Source: JAJPKE01 sp052143275
Lineage (GTDB): Bacteria; Chloroflexota; Ktedonobacteria; Ktedonobacterales; JADMIN01
Assembly: GCA_052143275.1 (NCBI GenBank)
Contig: JBKQTH010000107.1
Location: 1 to 16,965 of the forward strand
Length of the DNA stretch: 16,965 nucleotides
Direction of reading: 5' to 3'
Part shown: positions 1 through 7,811 of the stretch, in pieces
Numbering within the stretch: the stretch's first letter is position 1
Layout: the number at the start of each line of letters is the position of its first letter
Made by a program: the position numbers and the translations under genes
The notes under the pieces: model-generated
What the model was told of the DNA's origin: nothing
What the model saw: only the letters and a program-made list of their open reading frames with translations
Databases searched by the model: none

Positions 1-149
1 ATGAGCGGATTCTCCAATTCCGGTAGCGTCGTTGGATGGCTAGGAGCCATCTTCTGTACCCGGGCACGCTCCTGTTCGAGCGTATTAATCTGGTCGCGCA
101 GACGCCGCCCAATTTCCTGGTGATGCAACCACTGCTTGTACTTACCCAT
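1..149 (-). CDS. Coiled-coil protein of unknown function, N-terminal 49 codons only
   Basis: The frame is open from an ATG at 149-147 to the left edge, so only the first 49 residues are present. It begins MGKYKQWLHHQEIG and continues as a charged, heptad-like helix rich in Leu, Arg, Gln and Glu (about residues 8-34, including LRDQINTLEQERARVQ). It then turns Pro/Ser/Thr-rich. A purine-rich GGGGA lies about 6 nt before the ATG, and a good promoter sits upstream at 281-309. I do not recognise a family with certainty. The KYKxWLHHQE start followed by a short coiled coil resembles small proteins of Ktedonobacteria, but that is from memory. No function is proposed. The P450 gene on the same strand ends 222 nt upstream, so this is probably a separate transcription unit. 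Confidence 0.7.
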   Translation of the reverse strand, partial: MGKYKQWLHHQEIGRRLRDQINTLEQERARVQKMAPSHPTTLPELENPL

Positions 150-171
150 GTAACATCCCCGCTCGTATTCG

Positions 172-191
172 GGGCGCGAGTCTCGCGACCC
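172..191 (-). other. Hairpin in the leader of the left-edge gene
   Basis: CGCGAG-T-CTCGCG at 175-187 is a perfect 6-bp inverted repeat. The stem can be extended by GGG/CCC (172-174 with 189-191) across one bulged base. If the promoter at 281-309 is used, this hairpin falls in the 5' leader about 23 nt before the start codon. No T-run follows on either strand, so it is not a classic terminator. The rest of 150-371 shows no gene. Confidence 0.4.
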
Positions 192-280
192 ACTCCCGGT
201 CGCCGGCTTGGGCACCATAAACTACCCTTGCCGCTACTGCCCGGCCAGCATGCCCCGGAATTGTCTAGCCTGACCGCGCC

Positions 281-309
281 AGTATAACATACCGCCCGAA
301 TTGGTACAA
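281..309 (-). promoter_or_regulatory. Sigma-70-type promoter for the left-edge coiled-coil gene
   Basis: Read on the minus strand, TTGTAC (309-304) and TATACT (286-281) are separated by exactly 17 nt. The start would fall near 274, giving a leader of about 125 nt before the ATG at 149. The -35 matches the consensus TTG and the -10 matches five of six bases. Confidence 0.5.
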
Positions 310-371
310 CCAGTGCGCGACATACTCGCCTCAATGGGCTACCCGACGTCTCTGTCTGCATCACTACTAAT

Positions 372-1745
372 CTAGCCGCGCATTACGGTGACCGCGTGCC
401 GGACGGACTCAGCGGCCGGCTCCAGCGTCATCTGGATACCATACTTGGGGCGCAAAGTCACTCGTGGGCGTGGCTGAACTGGATATCCCGGAACCAGCCT
501 TGGCGAGTAGCGCTGCAGGATCGTTGCTAATAACAGGCGAGCTTCAAGCTGGGCAAATGGCATGCCTATGCACATGCGAGGGCCAGCCCCAAATGGGAAA
601 TAAGCGCCTGCCGGCACTTTCTGCTCATTCAGTGGATCCCAGCGCTCTGGACGAAATGCATCCGGGTCGCCCCAGATATCCGGCAGGCGATGCAATACCC
701 ATTGACTGAACATAACAGTGGTTCCGCCGGGGAAATGATAACCCTCCAACTCAAATGCGTCTATCCCGCGGCGCCCCTGGGTCCAGGCCGGAGGATAGAG
801 TCTCATAGATTCAGAGACTACCCAATCTAGGTAGGGTAAATTGGGTAGGTCATCCACCGACGACGGCCGGCCGCGAAGTACCGTATGGAGCTCGGCCGCC
901 AGTTTGGCGGAAACAACTGGATGTTCTGAGAGTAAATAGAATGTCCAGGCCAGAGCGTTAGCTGTCGTCTCATGACCAGCGGCAAACAGTGTCATGGTTT
1001 GATCACGTATCTGCCGGTCCGTCATGGTGACTCCATCTTCCTGAGCAGAGAGAAGCATGGAGAGCACATCACCAGTATCACGTCCCTCGGCACGCCTGCG
1101 CTCAATCAGCTGGTAGACATACGCATTGAGGGTTCGCAATCCGTCCATGTGCTTGCCATAGGCGGTAAAAGGCAGATCAATCGGTAGCGCGCGCACCGAA
1201 AAGGGTAATCTCACCGGATTCTCGATGACACTGGTAAATGACGCACCCAGTTCCGGATGATCTTCTTTCAGATCCACATCGAAGAGGGATTTGGCCACGA
1301 TACGTAAGGTCAAATCTCTCATTGCCTGCGCAACATCGACTCGTGCACCCGGCCGCCATTCCTGGTCCAGCATCTCCTGGGTATGCTGCACCATAATGCT
1401 GGCGTAACTCTCCACGCGCCGCTTGTGGAACGCAGGTTGTATCAGGCGACGCTGCTGCCGGTGAAAGTCGCCGTCCGTCGTCAGTAACCCGTCTCCAAGC
1501 ACGCGGCGCAGATTTTGATTGAACTGGCTACTGGTGAAATTACGGGCCTGCTCGACAAGGAAATACCGTACGTGCTCGGGTCGAAAGAACATCACAATGG
1601 GCGTGCCGCCCAAATAAATTGTTGCCATCCGGCCAAACGAGCGCTGCACACCACTCACAAACGTGAGTGGATCACGCCGGAACTGGAAGACATTGCCAAC
1701 CACTGGGAATCCAGCTGGACCTGGCGGCAAGTGTGAATTCGGCAT
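372..1745 (-). CDS. Cytochrome P450
   Basis: A heme-thiolate monooxygenase of 457 aa, complete and of normal length for a soluble bacterial P450. The I-helix oxygen-activation motif AGHETT is at residues 256-261 and the K-helix ExxR is E312/R315. The heme loop FPFGAGPRMCIG (383-394) carries the cysteine ligand C392. The N-terminus starts with a Pro-rich hinge (LPPGPAGFPVVGN) and has no membrane anchor, so the protein should be cytosolic and need separate redox partners; none is encoded nearby. The start is fixed by an AGGAG 6 nt upstream of the ATG. The heme-loop and I-helix forms look more like the CYP102/CYP4-like side of the bacterial P450s than the P450cam side. The substrate cannot be read from sequence. 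It is divergent from the metallo-beta-lactamase-fold gene at 1999, across about 250 bases. Confidence 0.97.
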   Translation of the reverse strand: MPNSHLPPGPAGFPVVGNVFQFRRDPLTFVSGVQRSFGRMATIYLGGTPIVMFFRPEHVRYFLVEQARNFTSSQFNQNLRRVLGDGLLTTDGDFHRQQRRLIQPAFHKRRVESYASIMVQHTQEMLDQEWRPGARVDVAQAMRDLTLRIVAKSLFDVDLKEDHPELGASFTSVIENPVRLPFSVRALPIDLPFTAYGKHMDGLRTLNAYVYQLIERRRAEGRDTGDVLSMLLSAQEDGVTMTDRQIRDQTMTLFAAGHETTANALAWTFYLLSEHPVVSAKLAAELHTVLRGRPSSVDDLPNLPYLDWVVSESMRLYPPAWTQGRRGIDAFELEGYHFPGGTTVMFSQWVLHRLPDIWGDPDAFRPERWDPLNEQKVPAGAYFPFGAGPRMCIGMPFAQLEARLLLATILQRYSPRLVPGYPVQPRPRVTLRPKYGIQMTLEPAAESVRHAVTVMRG

Positions 1746-1936
1746 GGGCTACTCCTGCTGTCTGCAACGAAGCAATGAAGTCAATAAAGAAAGATTATCC
1801 TATTACATGATATACCCAACCATCTGTGAGTTAGTTTAAGGGATTATCCGCCGAGGCGCCAGAGCCATGCCAAGTGAACTCTTCGGGCTGAGCTTATTGG
1901 AGTTCCGTCAGAGTAGCTGCAACTGGAGAGATACCG

Positions 1937-1942
1937 TATAAT
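1937..1942 (+). promoter_or_regulatory. Perfect -10 hexamer ahead of the MBL-fold hydrolase gene
   Basis: TATAAT on the plus strand would start a transcript near 1949, about 50 nt before the chosen GTG. No good -35 lies 16-18 nt upstream (the 17-nt position reads TAGCTG). The site may need an activator or be weak. The surrounding stretch 1760-1850 is AT-rich and probably also holds the divergent P450 promoter, which I could not place. Confidence 0.4.
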
Positions 1943-1998
1943 TTGCCAAGAACACGTGAAAAGAGTTTTTGGTGACGAGGGAGTCAGTGGGAGGAATT

Positions 1999-3063
1999 GT
2001 GCAACAGCGTGCCGACGATAACCGATTACCAGTGCTCACCACTGATGACGAACCTGAATCACTCGATGACGGTATCTTTCGCATTCCGATACCTTTGCCA
2101 TTCGCTTTGCGTTCCGCTAACATCTACCTGCTGGCTGACGGCCCCCATGCGTGGACACTAGTCGACGCGGGTCTTGGCCTTTCCACCGACGAGTCGGCCC
2201 TCTTGGCTGGGCTGGATTTCGCGGGTATCACACTAGAGCAGGTTAGCAGCCTGATTCTTACTCATTGTCACCCTGATCACATCGGCCTCTCGGGCTTGAT
2301 TCGCGCCGCGAGCGGCGCTCCCATCTACATGCTCTCCGGTGAAGAGCAGACCATGTACCAGGTCTGGGGCCAGCAGGCGGAGGCAGCCAACGACGCGGTT
2401 TCCGCGATGTACCTCGCTAATGGGATGACTCCGGTGGAGGAGGCTAGCGGGCGCCATTCCCCCAGCCGAACCCGCGCCATTCTTAAGCTGCCGCCACCAG
2501 AGAGCATAGTGACCCTGGAAGATGGGGCGGAACTCCAACTTGGCAACCATACCTACCGGATAATCTGGACTCCGGGCCACTCCGATCGGCATCTCTGCCT
2601 GCTGCGGGATGACCATGTCTTCATTGCTGGCGATCACATTCTACCTGGAATTACCCCCAATATCGGGTACTATCCCAATTCGCGGCCCAACCCGCTGGGT
2701 GACTACTTCTGGGGGCTGGAGAGGGTACGAGATCTTCCGGTGCGATTGGTTCTACCAGGGCACCGGCTACCGTTTGCCTCGCTCGCGGAGAGAGTGGATG
2801 AACTACGGGCACACCACCACGAGCGCAGCGACACCATATATACATTGCTGGCTACAGCCACACCAACGGGTACGAGTGCCGCTGACATTGCGCATTCGCT
2901 CTTCGGCGAACGGCTCCGTACCGGTGATGACCTCCGGTTCGCGCTGGCAGAGTCGCTCGCGCATCTCGAGTATCTGCGTGGCCGTGGCCGCGCCTCTCGC
3001 CAGACTCACAAGGGCCAGATCGTCTACACCGCTATCCCTACTGCTGAGCAGGCTACTGGATGA
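1999..3063 (+). CDS. MBL-fold metallo-hydrolase, LACTB2/glyoxalase II-like with C-terminal winged helix
   Basis: A two-metal hydrolase of the metallo-beta-lactamase superfamily, about 354 aa. The signature THCHPDH is at residues 88-94, followed by further ligands H194 (TPGHSD), D212 (AGDH) and H255 (LPGH). After the catalytic domain, residues about 265-350 look like the helical/winged-helix tail (BLACT_WH) of LACTB2-like and related thioesterase or lactonase enzymes. The substrate is unknown. GTG at 1999 is preferred because GGGAGG lies 4 nt upstream. In-frame TTG at 1969 and GTG at 1972 would add 9-10 residues but have only a weak AAGAG ahead. Conserved sequence starts at about residue 25, so the choice does not affect the domain. 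The stop lies only 12 nt from the convergent response regulator. Confidence 0.93.
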   Translation: MQQRADDNRLPVLTTDDEPESLDDGIFRIPIPLPFALRSANIYLLADGPHAWTLVDAGLGLSTDESALLAGLDFAGITLEQVSSLILTHCHPDHIGLSGLIRAASGAPIYMLSGEEQTMYQVWGQQAEAANDAVSAMYLANGMTPVEEASGRHSPSRTRAILKLPPPESIVTLEDGAELQLGNHTYRIIWTPGHSDRHLCLLRDDHVFIAGDHILPGITPNIGYYPNSRPNPLGDYFWGLERVRDLPVRLVLPGHRLPFASLAERVDELRAHHHERSDTIYTLLATATPTGTSAADIAHSLFGERLRTGDDLRFALAESLAHLEYLRGRGRASRQTHKGQIVYTAIPTAEQATG

Positions 3064-3075
3064 CTGGGGGCCGCA

Positions 3076-3837
3076 CTATACCAGCCCATGCTCCCTTGCC
3101 CAAAGAGCCGCCTGCGTGCGATCACGTAGACCTAGCTTGCTAAGAATGCTCGACACATGGTTCTTCACGGTACCCTCGGTAATGAAGAGCGCCTCGCCGA
3201 TTTCACGATTGCTTTCGCCACGTGCCACGTAACCGAGAATCTCATACTCCCGCTCGGTGAGGTCATCGGCCGGTAGATTGGTGGGGCCATGTATACTGGT
3301 CGATGCCGTCCCAGACGGCGTGGCCGATAGCGATTCCTGAACGTGCTGCGTGGGTCCGTGGGACTCAGATGTTCGTTGCAGGTGGGCCACGACCTTAGCC
3401 GCAACCGATGGCTGTAAGGGCGATCCGCCACGCTGCACCACCCGTATCGCATCCACCAGTTCCGCAGCTGAGACATCCTTGAGAACGTACGTTTTGGCCC
3501 CAGCACGCAAGCCTTCAATAACATAGGCGTCTTCATCAAATGTGGTTAAGATCAGCACTCCTACACCCGGGAACCGCGAGGTCATTTGCCTGGTTGCCTC
3601 TACACCATCCATACGAGGCATGCGTACATCCATAAGCGCTACCTGAGGCTCTAGCCCGGCGCGGCTTAGACGCTCCACCAACGCCAGCGCTTCCAATCCG
3701 TCACCGGCCGACCCAACCACCTCGATGCCGTCCTCAAGCTCAAGCAGTCGTTGAAAGCTCTCGCGGAGCAAGGTCTGGTCATCCACCAGGATGACACGAA
3801 TGACCTGACTTGCCCTATCTGAATGATCCATCGTCAT
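3076..3837 (-). CDS. NarL/FixJ-family response regulator
   Basis: A DNA-binding response regulator of 253 aa. The receiver domain (about residues 12-130) has the acidic pair D19/D20, phospho-acceptor D70 in LMDVRMP, the conserved T98/T99 and K120. A LuxR-type helix-turn-helix follows at about 191-253 (LTEREYEIL...SNREIGEALFITEGTVKNHVSSIL). The linker (about 153-190) is longer than usual and rich in Ser/Thr/Gly/Pro. The start codon overlaps the kinase stop as ATGA (3834-3837), and GGAGG sits 5 nt upstream, so the pair is translationally coupled. A second ATG two codons in is an alternative start. It probably acts on the divergent ABC exporter promoter and on its own operon. Confidence 0.97.
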   Translation of the reverse strand: MTMDHSDRASQVIRVILVDDQTLLRESFQRLLELEDGIEVVGSAGDGLEALALVERLSRAGLEPQVALMDVRMPRMDGVEATRQMTSRFPGVGVLILTTFDEDAYVIEGLRAGAKTYVLKDVSAAELVDAIRVVQRGGSPLQPSVAAKVVAHLQRTSESHGPTQHVQESLSATPSGTASTSIHGPTNLPADDLTEREYEILGYVARGESNREIGEALFITEGTVKNHVSSILSKLGLRDRTQAALWAREHGLV

Positions 3838-5195
3838 CGTGCCTCCGTGTGTACCGGAGCGTCGCCGCTGGCGGCGATCTGCTGACTGGTAGGGTGATGG
3901 GCAAGCGCGTTAGGTGCCGAGGTCTTATCAGTAAAGTTGGCACTGAGGTTATCTTGACCAGATAGGTCTGGAACGGGCAGCGCTACTTCGACACGCCAGC
4001 CACGCTCTGGTTCTGGCCCAGCAGTGACTACTCCCCCAAGCAGAGCTATTCGCTCGTGCATACCCGTGAGTCCAAAACCGGGCTCATGGGTGAGCCCGGT
4101 AGCGCCGACACCGTTGTCACGTATCAGAAGTTCCGCCCGTCTGGCTTCTATCCGCATACGCAGCAAGACCTTGCTGGCATGGGCATGCTTGCGAATATTC
4201 GTCAGCGACTCCTGGGCAGACCGGTACAGCGCCAATCTAATCTCAGCGCTAAGCGTATCGGTGGAGCCTTCCACATCAAGCGTCACTTCTGTCTCGGGAG
4301 CGCTAGCCTCGAACTCCTGAACCAACCGGAGAAGCACCTCTTTCAGTTGCGTGCTGGATAGGGGTAGCGGGCGTAAAGCCGCCACCGACCGGCGCACCTC
4401 GACCAGGCACTCACTGGCCACCCGACGCGCTTCCAGAAGTTCGGCGTGCACACGCTGGTCGCCGCGTTCTTCGAGTTTGGTAGCAGTCTCCAGCTTGACT
4501 GCCAGAATGGTCAGATAATGGCCAAGAGTATCATGTATTTCACGCGCCATGCTGTTGCGTTCGCGAGTAACCGTCAGCTCTTCCACTTCGCCGGCGTAGC
4601 GGCGCAACTGTTGCTGCGCCTCTTCGAGCTGTGTCACCAGCGCCTCGGCGCGGCGGCGCTCAATATACTGCTGGCGAACGACAAAGGCGAAGGCAAAAGT
4701 GAAGACAACTGCCGGCGACAAGGTCAGCTGAGATTGAGTAAAGTCGGGCGTCCAACCGTTCTCCAGGCCGAGCAGCGAAATCGACATCCCCAGCCACATA
4801 GCCAAACTTAGACCAACGGCAACTCTTGGTTTCATCATCACGCTGAAGACCCCGATAGTGGCCAAAGGAAGCAGCCAGTCAAAGCCCATACCGAAGCGTA
4901 CAGCCTGTAGGCACAGCAACGTCAGCACCGCCAGAGCGGCGCTCCACAGACCAATTTCACGGTTTGAGCACTCACCTGAGAAGATTCGCTCGGTAGATGG
5001 CCCGCTCCGGAACACGTATACCCAGGCGAGATTGCCGGCGGTAAGCAACGAGAATCCGAGCAGAGTAAGGTTGGAGGCAGTGAGGATGGCGAGCAGATAG
5101 CCACCGGCCACAGCGAGATACGCGCTGACCTCGAGCATCCAGTCGTAATTGCCGCCGAATTGGGCTTGTGGAAGTAGTGGCGACTCGTCTCTCAT
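3834..5195 (-). CDS. Membrane sensor histidine kinase, DesK/NreB (HisKA_3) type
   Basis: About 453 aa from the ATG at 5195. The N-terminal half holds some six hydrophobic segments (roughly 21-39, 43-62, 83-100, 106-121, 124-143, 159-174) with only short loops, so it likely senses membrane state or a membrane-bound ligand. A coiled coil (about 176-212) leads to the HisKA_3 dimerisation helix with phospho-acceptor H221 in REIHDTLGH. The ATPase domain shows the N-box QESLTNIRKHAHAS (N333), DNGVG (360-364) and GFGLTGMHER. A low-complexity tail of about 40 residues follows. A TTG at 5237 would add 14 residues; ATG 5195 is preferred, although its GAGG is 11 nt away. It is coupled by ATGA to the regulator downstream and divergent from the ABC exporter, as in Bacillus yvfRS/yvfTU-like modules. 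Confidence 0.95.
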   Translation of the reverse strand: MRDESPLLPQAQFGGNYDWMLEVSAYLAVAGGYLLAILTASNLTLLGFSLLTAGNLAWVYVFRSGPSTERIFSGECSNREIGLWSAALAVLTLLCLQAVRFGMGFDWLLPLATIGVFSVMMKPRVAVGLSLAMWLGMSISLLGLENGWTPDFTQSQLTLSPAVVFTFAFAFVVRQQYIERRRAEALVTQLEEAQQQLRRYAGEVEELTVTRERNSMAREIHDTLGHYLTILAVKLETATKLEERGDQRVHAELLEARRVASECLVEVRRSVAALRPLPLSSTQLKEVLLRLVQEFEASAPETEVTLDVEGSTDTLSAEIRLALYRSAQESLTNIRKHAHASKVLLRMRIEARRAELLIRDNGVGATGLTHEPGFGLTGMHERIALLGGVVTAGPEPERGWRVEVALPVPDLSGQDNLSANFTDKTSAPNALAHHPTSQQIAASGDAPVHTEAR

Positions 5196-5551
5196 GATCG
5201 GCAGAACCTCGAAAACTGCTATGCGGCGCCGCCGCAAGTATTCGTGCCATCTGTTTATACAGTTCCATTATACCTGCAGGCAGGTCCAGCGCGCCTCTAT
5301 CTATCGGCATGCTTCTTAGCAGTCACAACTGGCAACGGATGCGGGGAACCATGACTCCAGGCATCCCAGTTGCGAGGGTGAGGCCATCCGAAGCGTGACC
5401 CGAGTAACACAGAGAAATCTATCGCCACTCCATGACTGGCGGCACAGGCGCATGGACGCTGTTCCCGTGTACCGTAGCGGACAGAGGTCGCCCAGACACA
5501 GATACAGTGATCGCTGTGGCACCTTCTTAGCCAGAAATGAAGGAGAACAAG
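5196..5551. other. Divergent regulatory region between kinase and ABC exporter
   Basis: There is no credible gene in these 356 bases. Besides the palindromic kinase promoter (listed separately) they hold a 7-bp inverted repeat, CAACTGG at 5326-5332 with CCAGTTG at 5366-5372. A shorter repeat, ACAG-N6-CTGT at 5504-5517, lies close to the ABC start. I could not find a convincing plus-strand promoter; TACAGT at 5503-5508 is the best -10, and no good -35 is at the right distance. Confidence 0.5.
5267..5285 (-). promoter_or_regulatory. Kinase/regulator operon -10 with abutting 6-2-6 palindrome
   Basis: On the minus strand a perfect TATAAT (5272-5267) is directly preceded by the perfect palindrome ACCTGC-CT-GCAGGT (5285-5272), which shares its last T with the -10. 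No -35 hexamer is visible at 16-18 nt. The palindrome therefore fills the spacer, where a bound protein would control RNA polymerase. Extended by one base it reads TACCTGC-N2-GCAGGTC, the 7-2-7 geometry known for NarL-type regulators, and such a regulator is encoded by this operon. Confidence 0.55.
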
Positions 5552-6493
5552 ATGGCAACTCTAGTCGAAGTACCGAGCGCCATCGTCGTGCGCGACCTGA
5601 CGAAACGTTATAGCGGCCAGGCGGTGGTGAATAACGTCAGCCTCACCATACGCCAGGGTGAGATTTTTGGGTTACTCGGACCCAACGGCGCGGGCAAGAC
5701 GACGCTGCTGGAGATGGTCGAGGGTCTGCGCCAGCCGGAGACCGGCACCATTAACGTGCTGGGGCTGGATGTACGGCGCCAGCGTCGCCAGGTGCAGGCG
5801 CGTATTGGCGTTCAGTTACAGGCAACGACCCTCTTCTCTGAGTTGACTGTGGGTGAGACGATCACGTTGTTTGGGGGGTTCTTTCCTACTCATCGCCGCG
5901 TTGCCGATCTTCTGAAAGAAGTCAATCTGACTGAAAAGGAGCGAGCCTTCTCCGGCTCCCTTTCAGGTGGGCAGCGGCAGCGGCTGGCTCTGGCTCTGGC
6001 TCTGGTCAACGATCCTGAGGTCATCTTCCTGGATGAGCCCACCACGGGTCTCGACCCCCAGAGCCGCCACATGTTATGGGAAAGCGTGCAGAATTTGCGC
6101 CGGCGCGGCAAAACCATCGTGCTGACCACTCACTTCATGGATGAGGCGCAGCTGCTCTGCGACCGCATTGCCATCATGGATCACGGAGCGATCATCGCGC
6201 AAGACACTCCAGCGGAACTTATCACGCAGCTAGGCTCCAGCACGACCATTGAATATGCCACCGGCGAAGCGACCGGTCTCAGCGAGCATGATGTGCGCGC
6301 ACTGCCCGGCGTTACGGACCTGCGTGCAGGACTGGAGCGCAACGTGATCTATTCCGGCGATGCTGAGGCGACGCTGGTTGCGCTGATGCGCGCCGCCGCC
6401 CTCTCTGGGGTAACGCTCCGCCAGGTGCAGATACATGCGCCCACGCTGGAAGATGTCTTCTTGAAATTGACCGGTCGCAGCCTGCGCGACTGA
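5552..6493 (+). CDS. ABC exporter ATP-binding subunit (DrrA/CcmA type)
   Basis: A 313-aa ATPase that energises the permease encoded next to it. Walker A GPNGAGKT is at 43-50, the Q-loop glutamine near 90, the signature LSGGQ at 137-141, Walker B IFLDEP at 158-163 and the H-loop histidine at 194 (TTHFMDEA). A C-terminal extension of about 90 residues is typical of drug- or lipid-export ATPases of this type. ATG 5552 is chosen because AAGGAG sits 6 nt upstream; an in-frame ATG at 5537 has no ribosome binding site. A short run of GGCTCT repeats encodes the LALALAL stretch after the signature. Role in efflux or self-protection is inferred from family and context; the substrate is unknown. Confidence 0.96.
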   Translation: MATLVEVPSAIVVRDLTKRYSGQAVVNNVSLTIRQGEIFGLLGPNGAGKTTLLEMVEGLRQPETGTINVLGLDVRRQRRQVQARIGVQLQATTLFSELTVGETITLFGGFFPTHRRVADLLKEVNLTEKERAFSGSLSGGQRQRLALALALVNDPEVIFLDEPTTGLDPQSRHMLWESVQNLRRRGKTIVLTTHFMDEAQLLCDRIAIMDHGAIIAQDTPAELITQLGSSTTIEYATGEATGLSEHDVRALPGVTDLRAGLERNVIYSGDAEATLVALMRAAALSGVTLRQVQIHAPTLEDVFLKLTGRSLRD

Positions 6494-6534
6494 GTTTTGT
6501 CTCGTCACCTAAATTCAGAATTCGAGGGCTTGCC

Positions 6535-7614
6535 ATGAACGCATTCACCCATATGCTCGTAGCCAGCGTGACCATTTTGCGTCGCAATACCGTACTGATC
6601 CTCTCCAGCCTTGGACTGGGCCTGATCTCGATTCTGGCCTTCGGCTGGCTTTTTGGCTCCGGCGGCGGCTTAACCCTGGCACTCGGGGTGGCCAATGAAG
6701 GTACCTCTCCGGCGGCGGCGCAGGTGGTACAGGAGTTGAAGCGCCAACAAGGACTGGTGGTATCTACCGGCACGGAGCAAGCCCAGCTTACCAGCCTGCG
6801 CAACGGCCAGCGCGACGTGGTGCTGGTGCTGCCGGCGAACTTTGGGCGAGAACTGCAGGCTGGGCAGGGCACCATACAGGTCTATTATAACCAGAGCGAC
6901 CCGACGACACTAGGATTTGCCCGTAGCGCCGTCACCAGCATCGTGGCCGGACTGAACCAGCAACTGACCGGCAAGCCGATGCCGGTCGTCTTGAGCGAGC
7001 AGGCGGTGAGTGTTCACCGCCAAGGGACAATCGACTTCCTGACTCCTGGAATGCTCGGGCTTATGTTGATGTGGGCCAATCTGGCCGTGGGTATAACGCT
7101 GGTAGCCTGGCGCAAGCAGGGAATCATGAAGCGGCTGGCGGCGACGCCGTTGCGCCCTGCCACGCTGATTAGCGCGCAGATGGTGGCCAGGCTGCTTCTC
7201 TCGGTGGCGCAGGCGGCAGTTTTGCTCGCAGTTGCGATGTTGTTCTTCAAGGTACAGGTCTACGGCAATTGGGGCGCGCTCGCGCTAGTGGTTGTCGTAG
7301 GAGCGCTTGCGATGATGGCGATTGGCTTCATCGTGGGTAGTTTTGCTAGAAGCGAAGACGTAGCGCAATCCATCGTCTTCCTCATTTCGTTTCCCATGAT
7401 GTTCCTGGGCGGATCCTATTTCTCGGTAGCGGGTGCACCTTCCTTCCTGCAGCCCATCATCAATTTCTTGCCGCTGACCCACCTCAACGACGCCTTGCGC
7501 CAGATCATCAACAATGGTGCCTCGCTGGCCGCCGTCCAATCGGATGTGCTGATCCTGCTGGCGTGGACCGTCATCGGGCTGGTCCTGGCGACGCGCGCGT
7601 TCCGCTGGAGCTAG
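6535..7614 (+). CDS. ABC-2 type permease subunit
   Basis: A 359-aa integral membrane partner of the upstream ATPase, 41 nt downstream, with GAGG about 7 nt before its ATG. It has one N-terminal membrane segment (about 20-40), a large extracytoplasmic loop (about 41-168), then five more segments (about 169-192, 213-237, 247-269, 277-296, 335-353). That is the usual ABC-2 exporter topology (YhgE/DrrB-like, with the large first loop seen in LinearmycinR-type transporters). The phrase FLTPGMLGLMLMW at the start of the second segment is characteristic of the family. It should export a hydrophobic compound or lipid; the substrate cannot be deduced. Confidence 0.95.
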   Translation: MNAFTHMLVASVTILRRNTVLILSSLGLGLISILAFGWLFGSGGGLTLALGVANEGTSPAAAQVVQELKRQQGLVVSTGTEQAQLTSLRNGQRDVVLVLPANFGRELQAGQGTIQVYYNQSDPTTLGFARSAVTSIVAGLNQQLTGKPMPVVLSEQAVSVHRQGTIDFLTPGMLGLMLMWANLAVGITLVAWRKQGIMKRLAATPLRPATLISAQMVARLLLSVAQAAVLLAVAMLFFKVQVYGNWGALALVVVVGALAMMAIGFIVGSFARSEDVAQSIVFLISFPMMFLGGSYFSVAGAPSFLQPIINFLPLTHLNDALRQIINNGASLAAVQSDVLILLAWTVIGLVLATRAFRWS

Positions 7615-7672
7615 CCATCAGCGTAGCAAAGTAATCTAGTCCGGTAGGTAAGACGTTACACCCTTGCCCTCT

Positions 7673-7700
7673 GCCCGTTTTCATGAACAGGGCGCCTTTT
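7673..7700 (+). terminator. Rho-independent terminator after the ABC exporter operon
   Basis: GCCCGTT (7673-7679) pairs with AAC-A-GGGC (7686-7693) around one bulged A. The 7-bp stem is followed by GCC and TTTT (7697-7700). It lies 59 nt after the permease stop on the same strand. Confidence 0.6.
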
Positions 7701-7774
7701 ACTTGGTTTGCCCTCGTTGTTGGCTTAGGATGCAGCGGCTGATTTCTCGCCGGACGCTCAGCTATCCGCCGACC

Positions 7775-7802
7775 TTGGCCGGAAATAGGTAAGTGGTATT
7801 AT
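7775..7802 (+). promoter_or_regulatory. Extended -10 promoter of the lytic transglycosylase gene
   Basis: TTGGCC (7775-7780), a 16-nt spacer, then TATTAT (7797-7802) preceded by TGG, which makes an extended -10. The expected start near 7808-7810 leaves almost no leader before the ATGs at 7812 and 7821, so the mRNA may be leaderless or nearly so. Confidence 0.45.
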
Positions 7803-7811
7803 GTCTTGCGG

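Noticed and set aside
36..287. Plus-strand open frame of 83 codons
   Set aside because: It lies opposite the coiled-coil gene and its promoter region, has no ribosome binding site and reads as compositionally random Pro/Leu/Arg-rich sequence.
5504..5517. ACAG-N6-CTGT as operator of the ABC exporter
   Set aside because: Arms of four bases are too short to claim by themselves; noted only within the intergenic entry.
5980..6010. Tandem GGCTCT repeats
   Set aside because: They are a coding run for Leu-Ala in the helix after the ABC signature, common in this family, and not a regulatory repeat.
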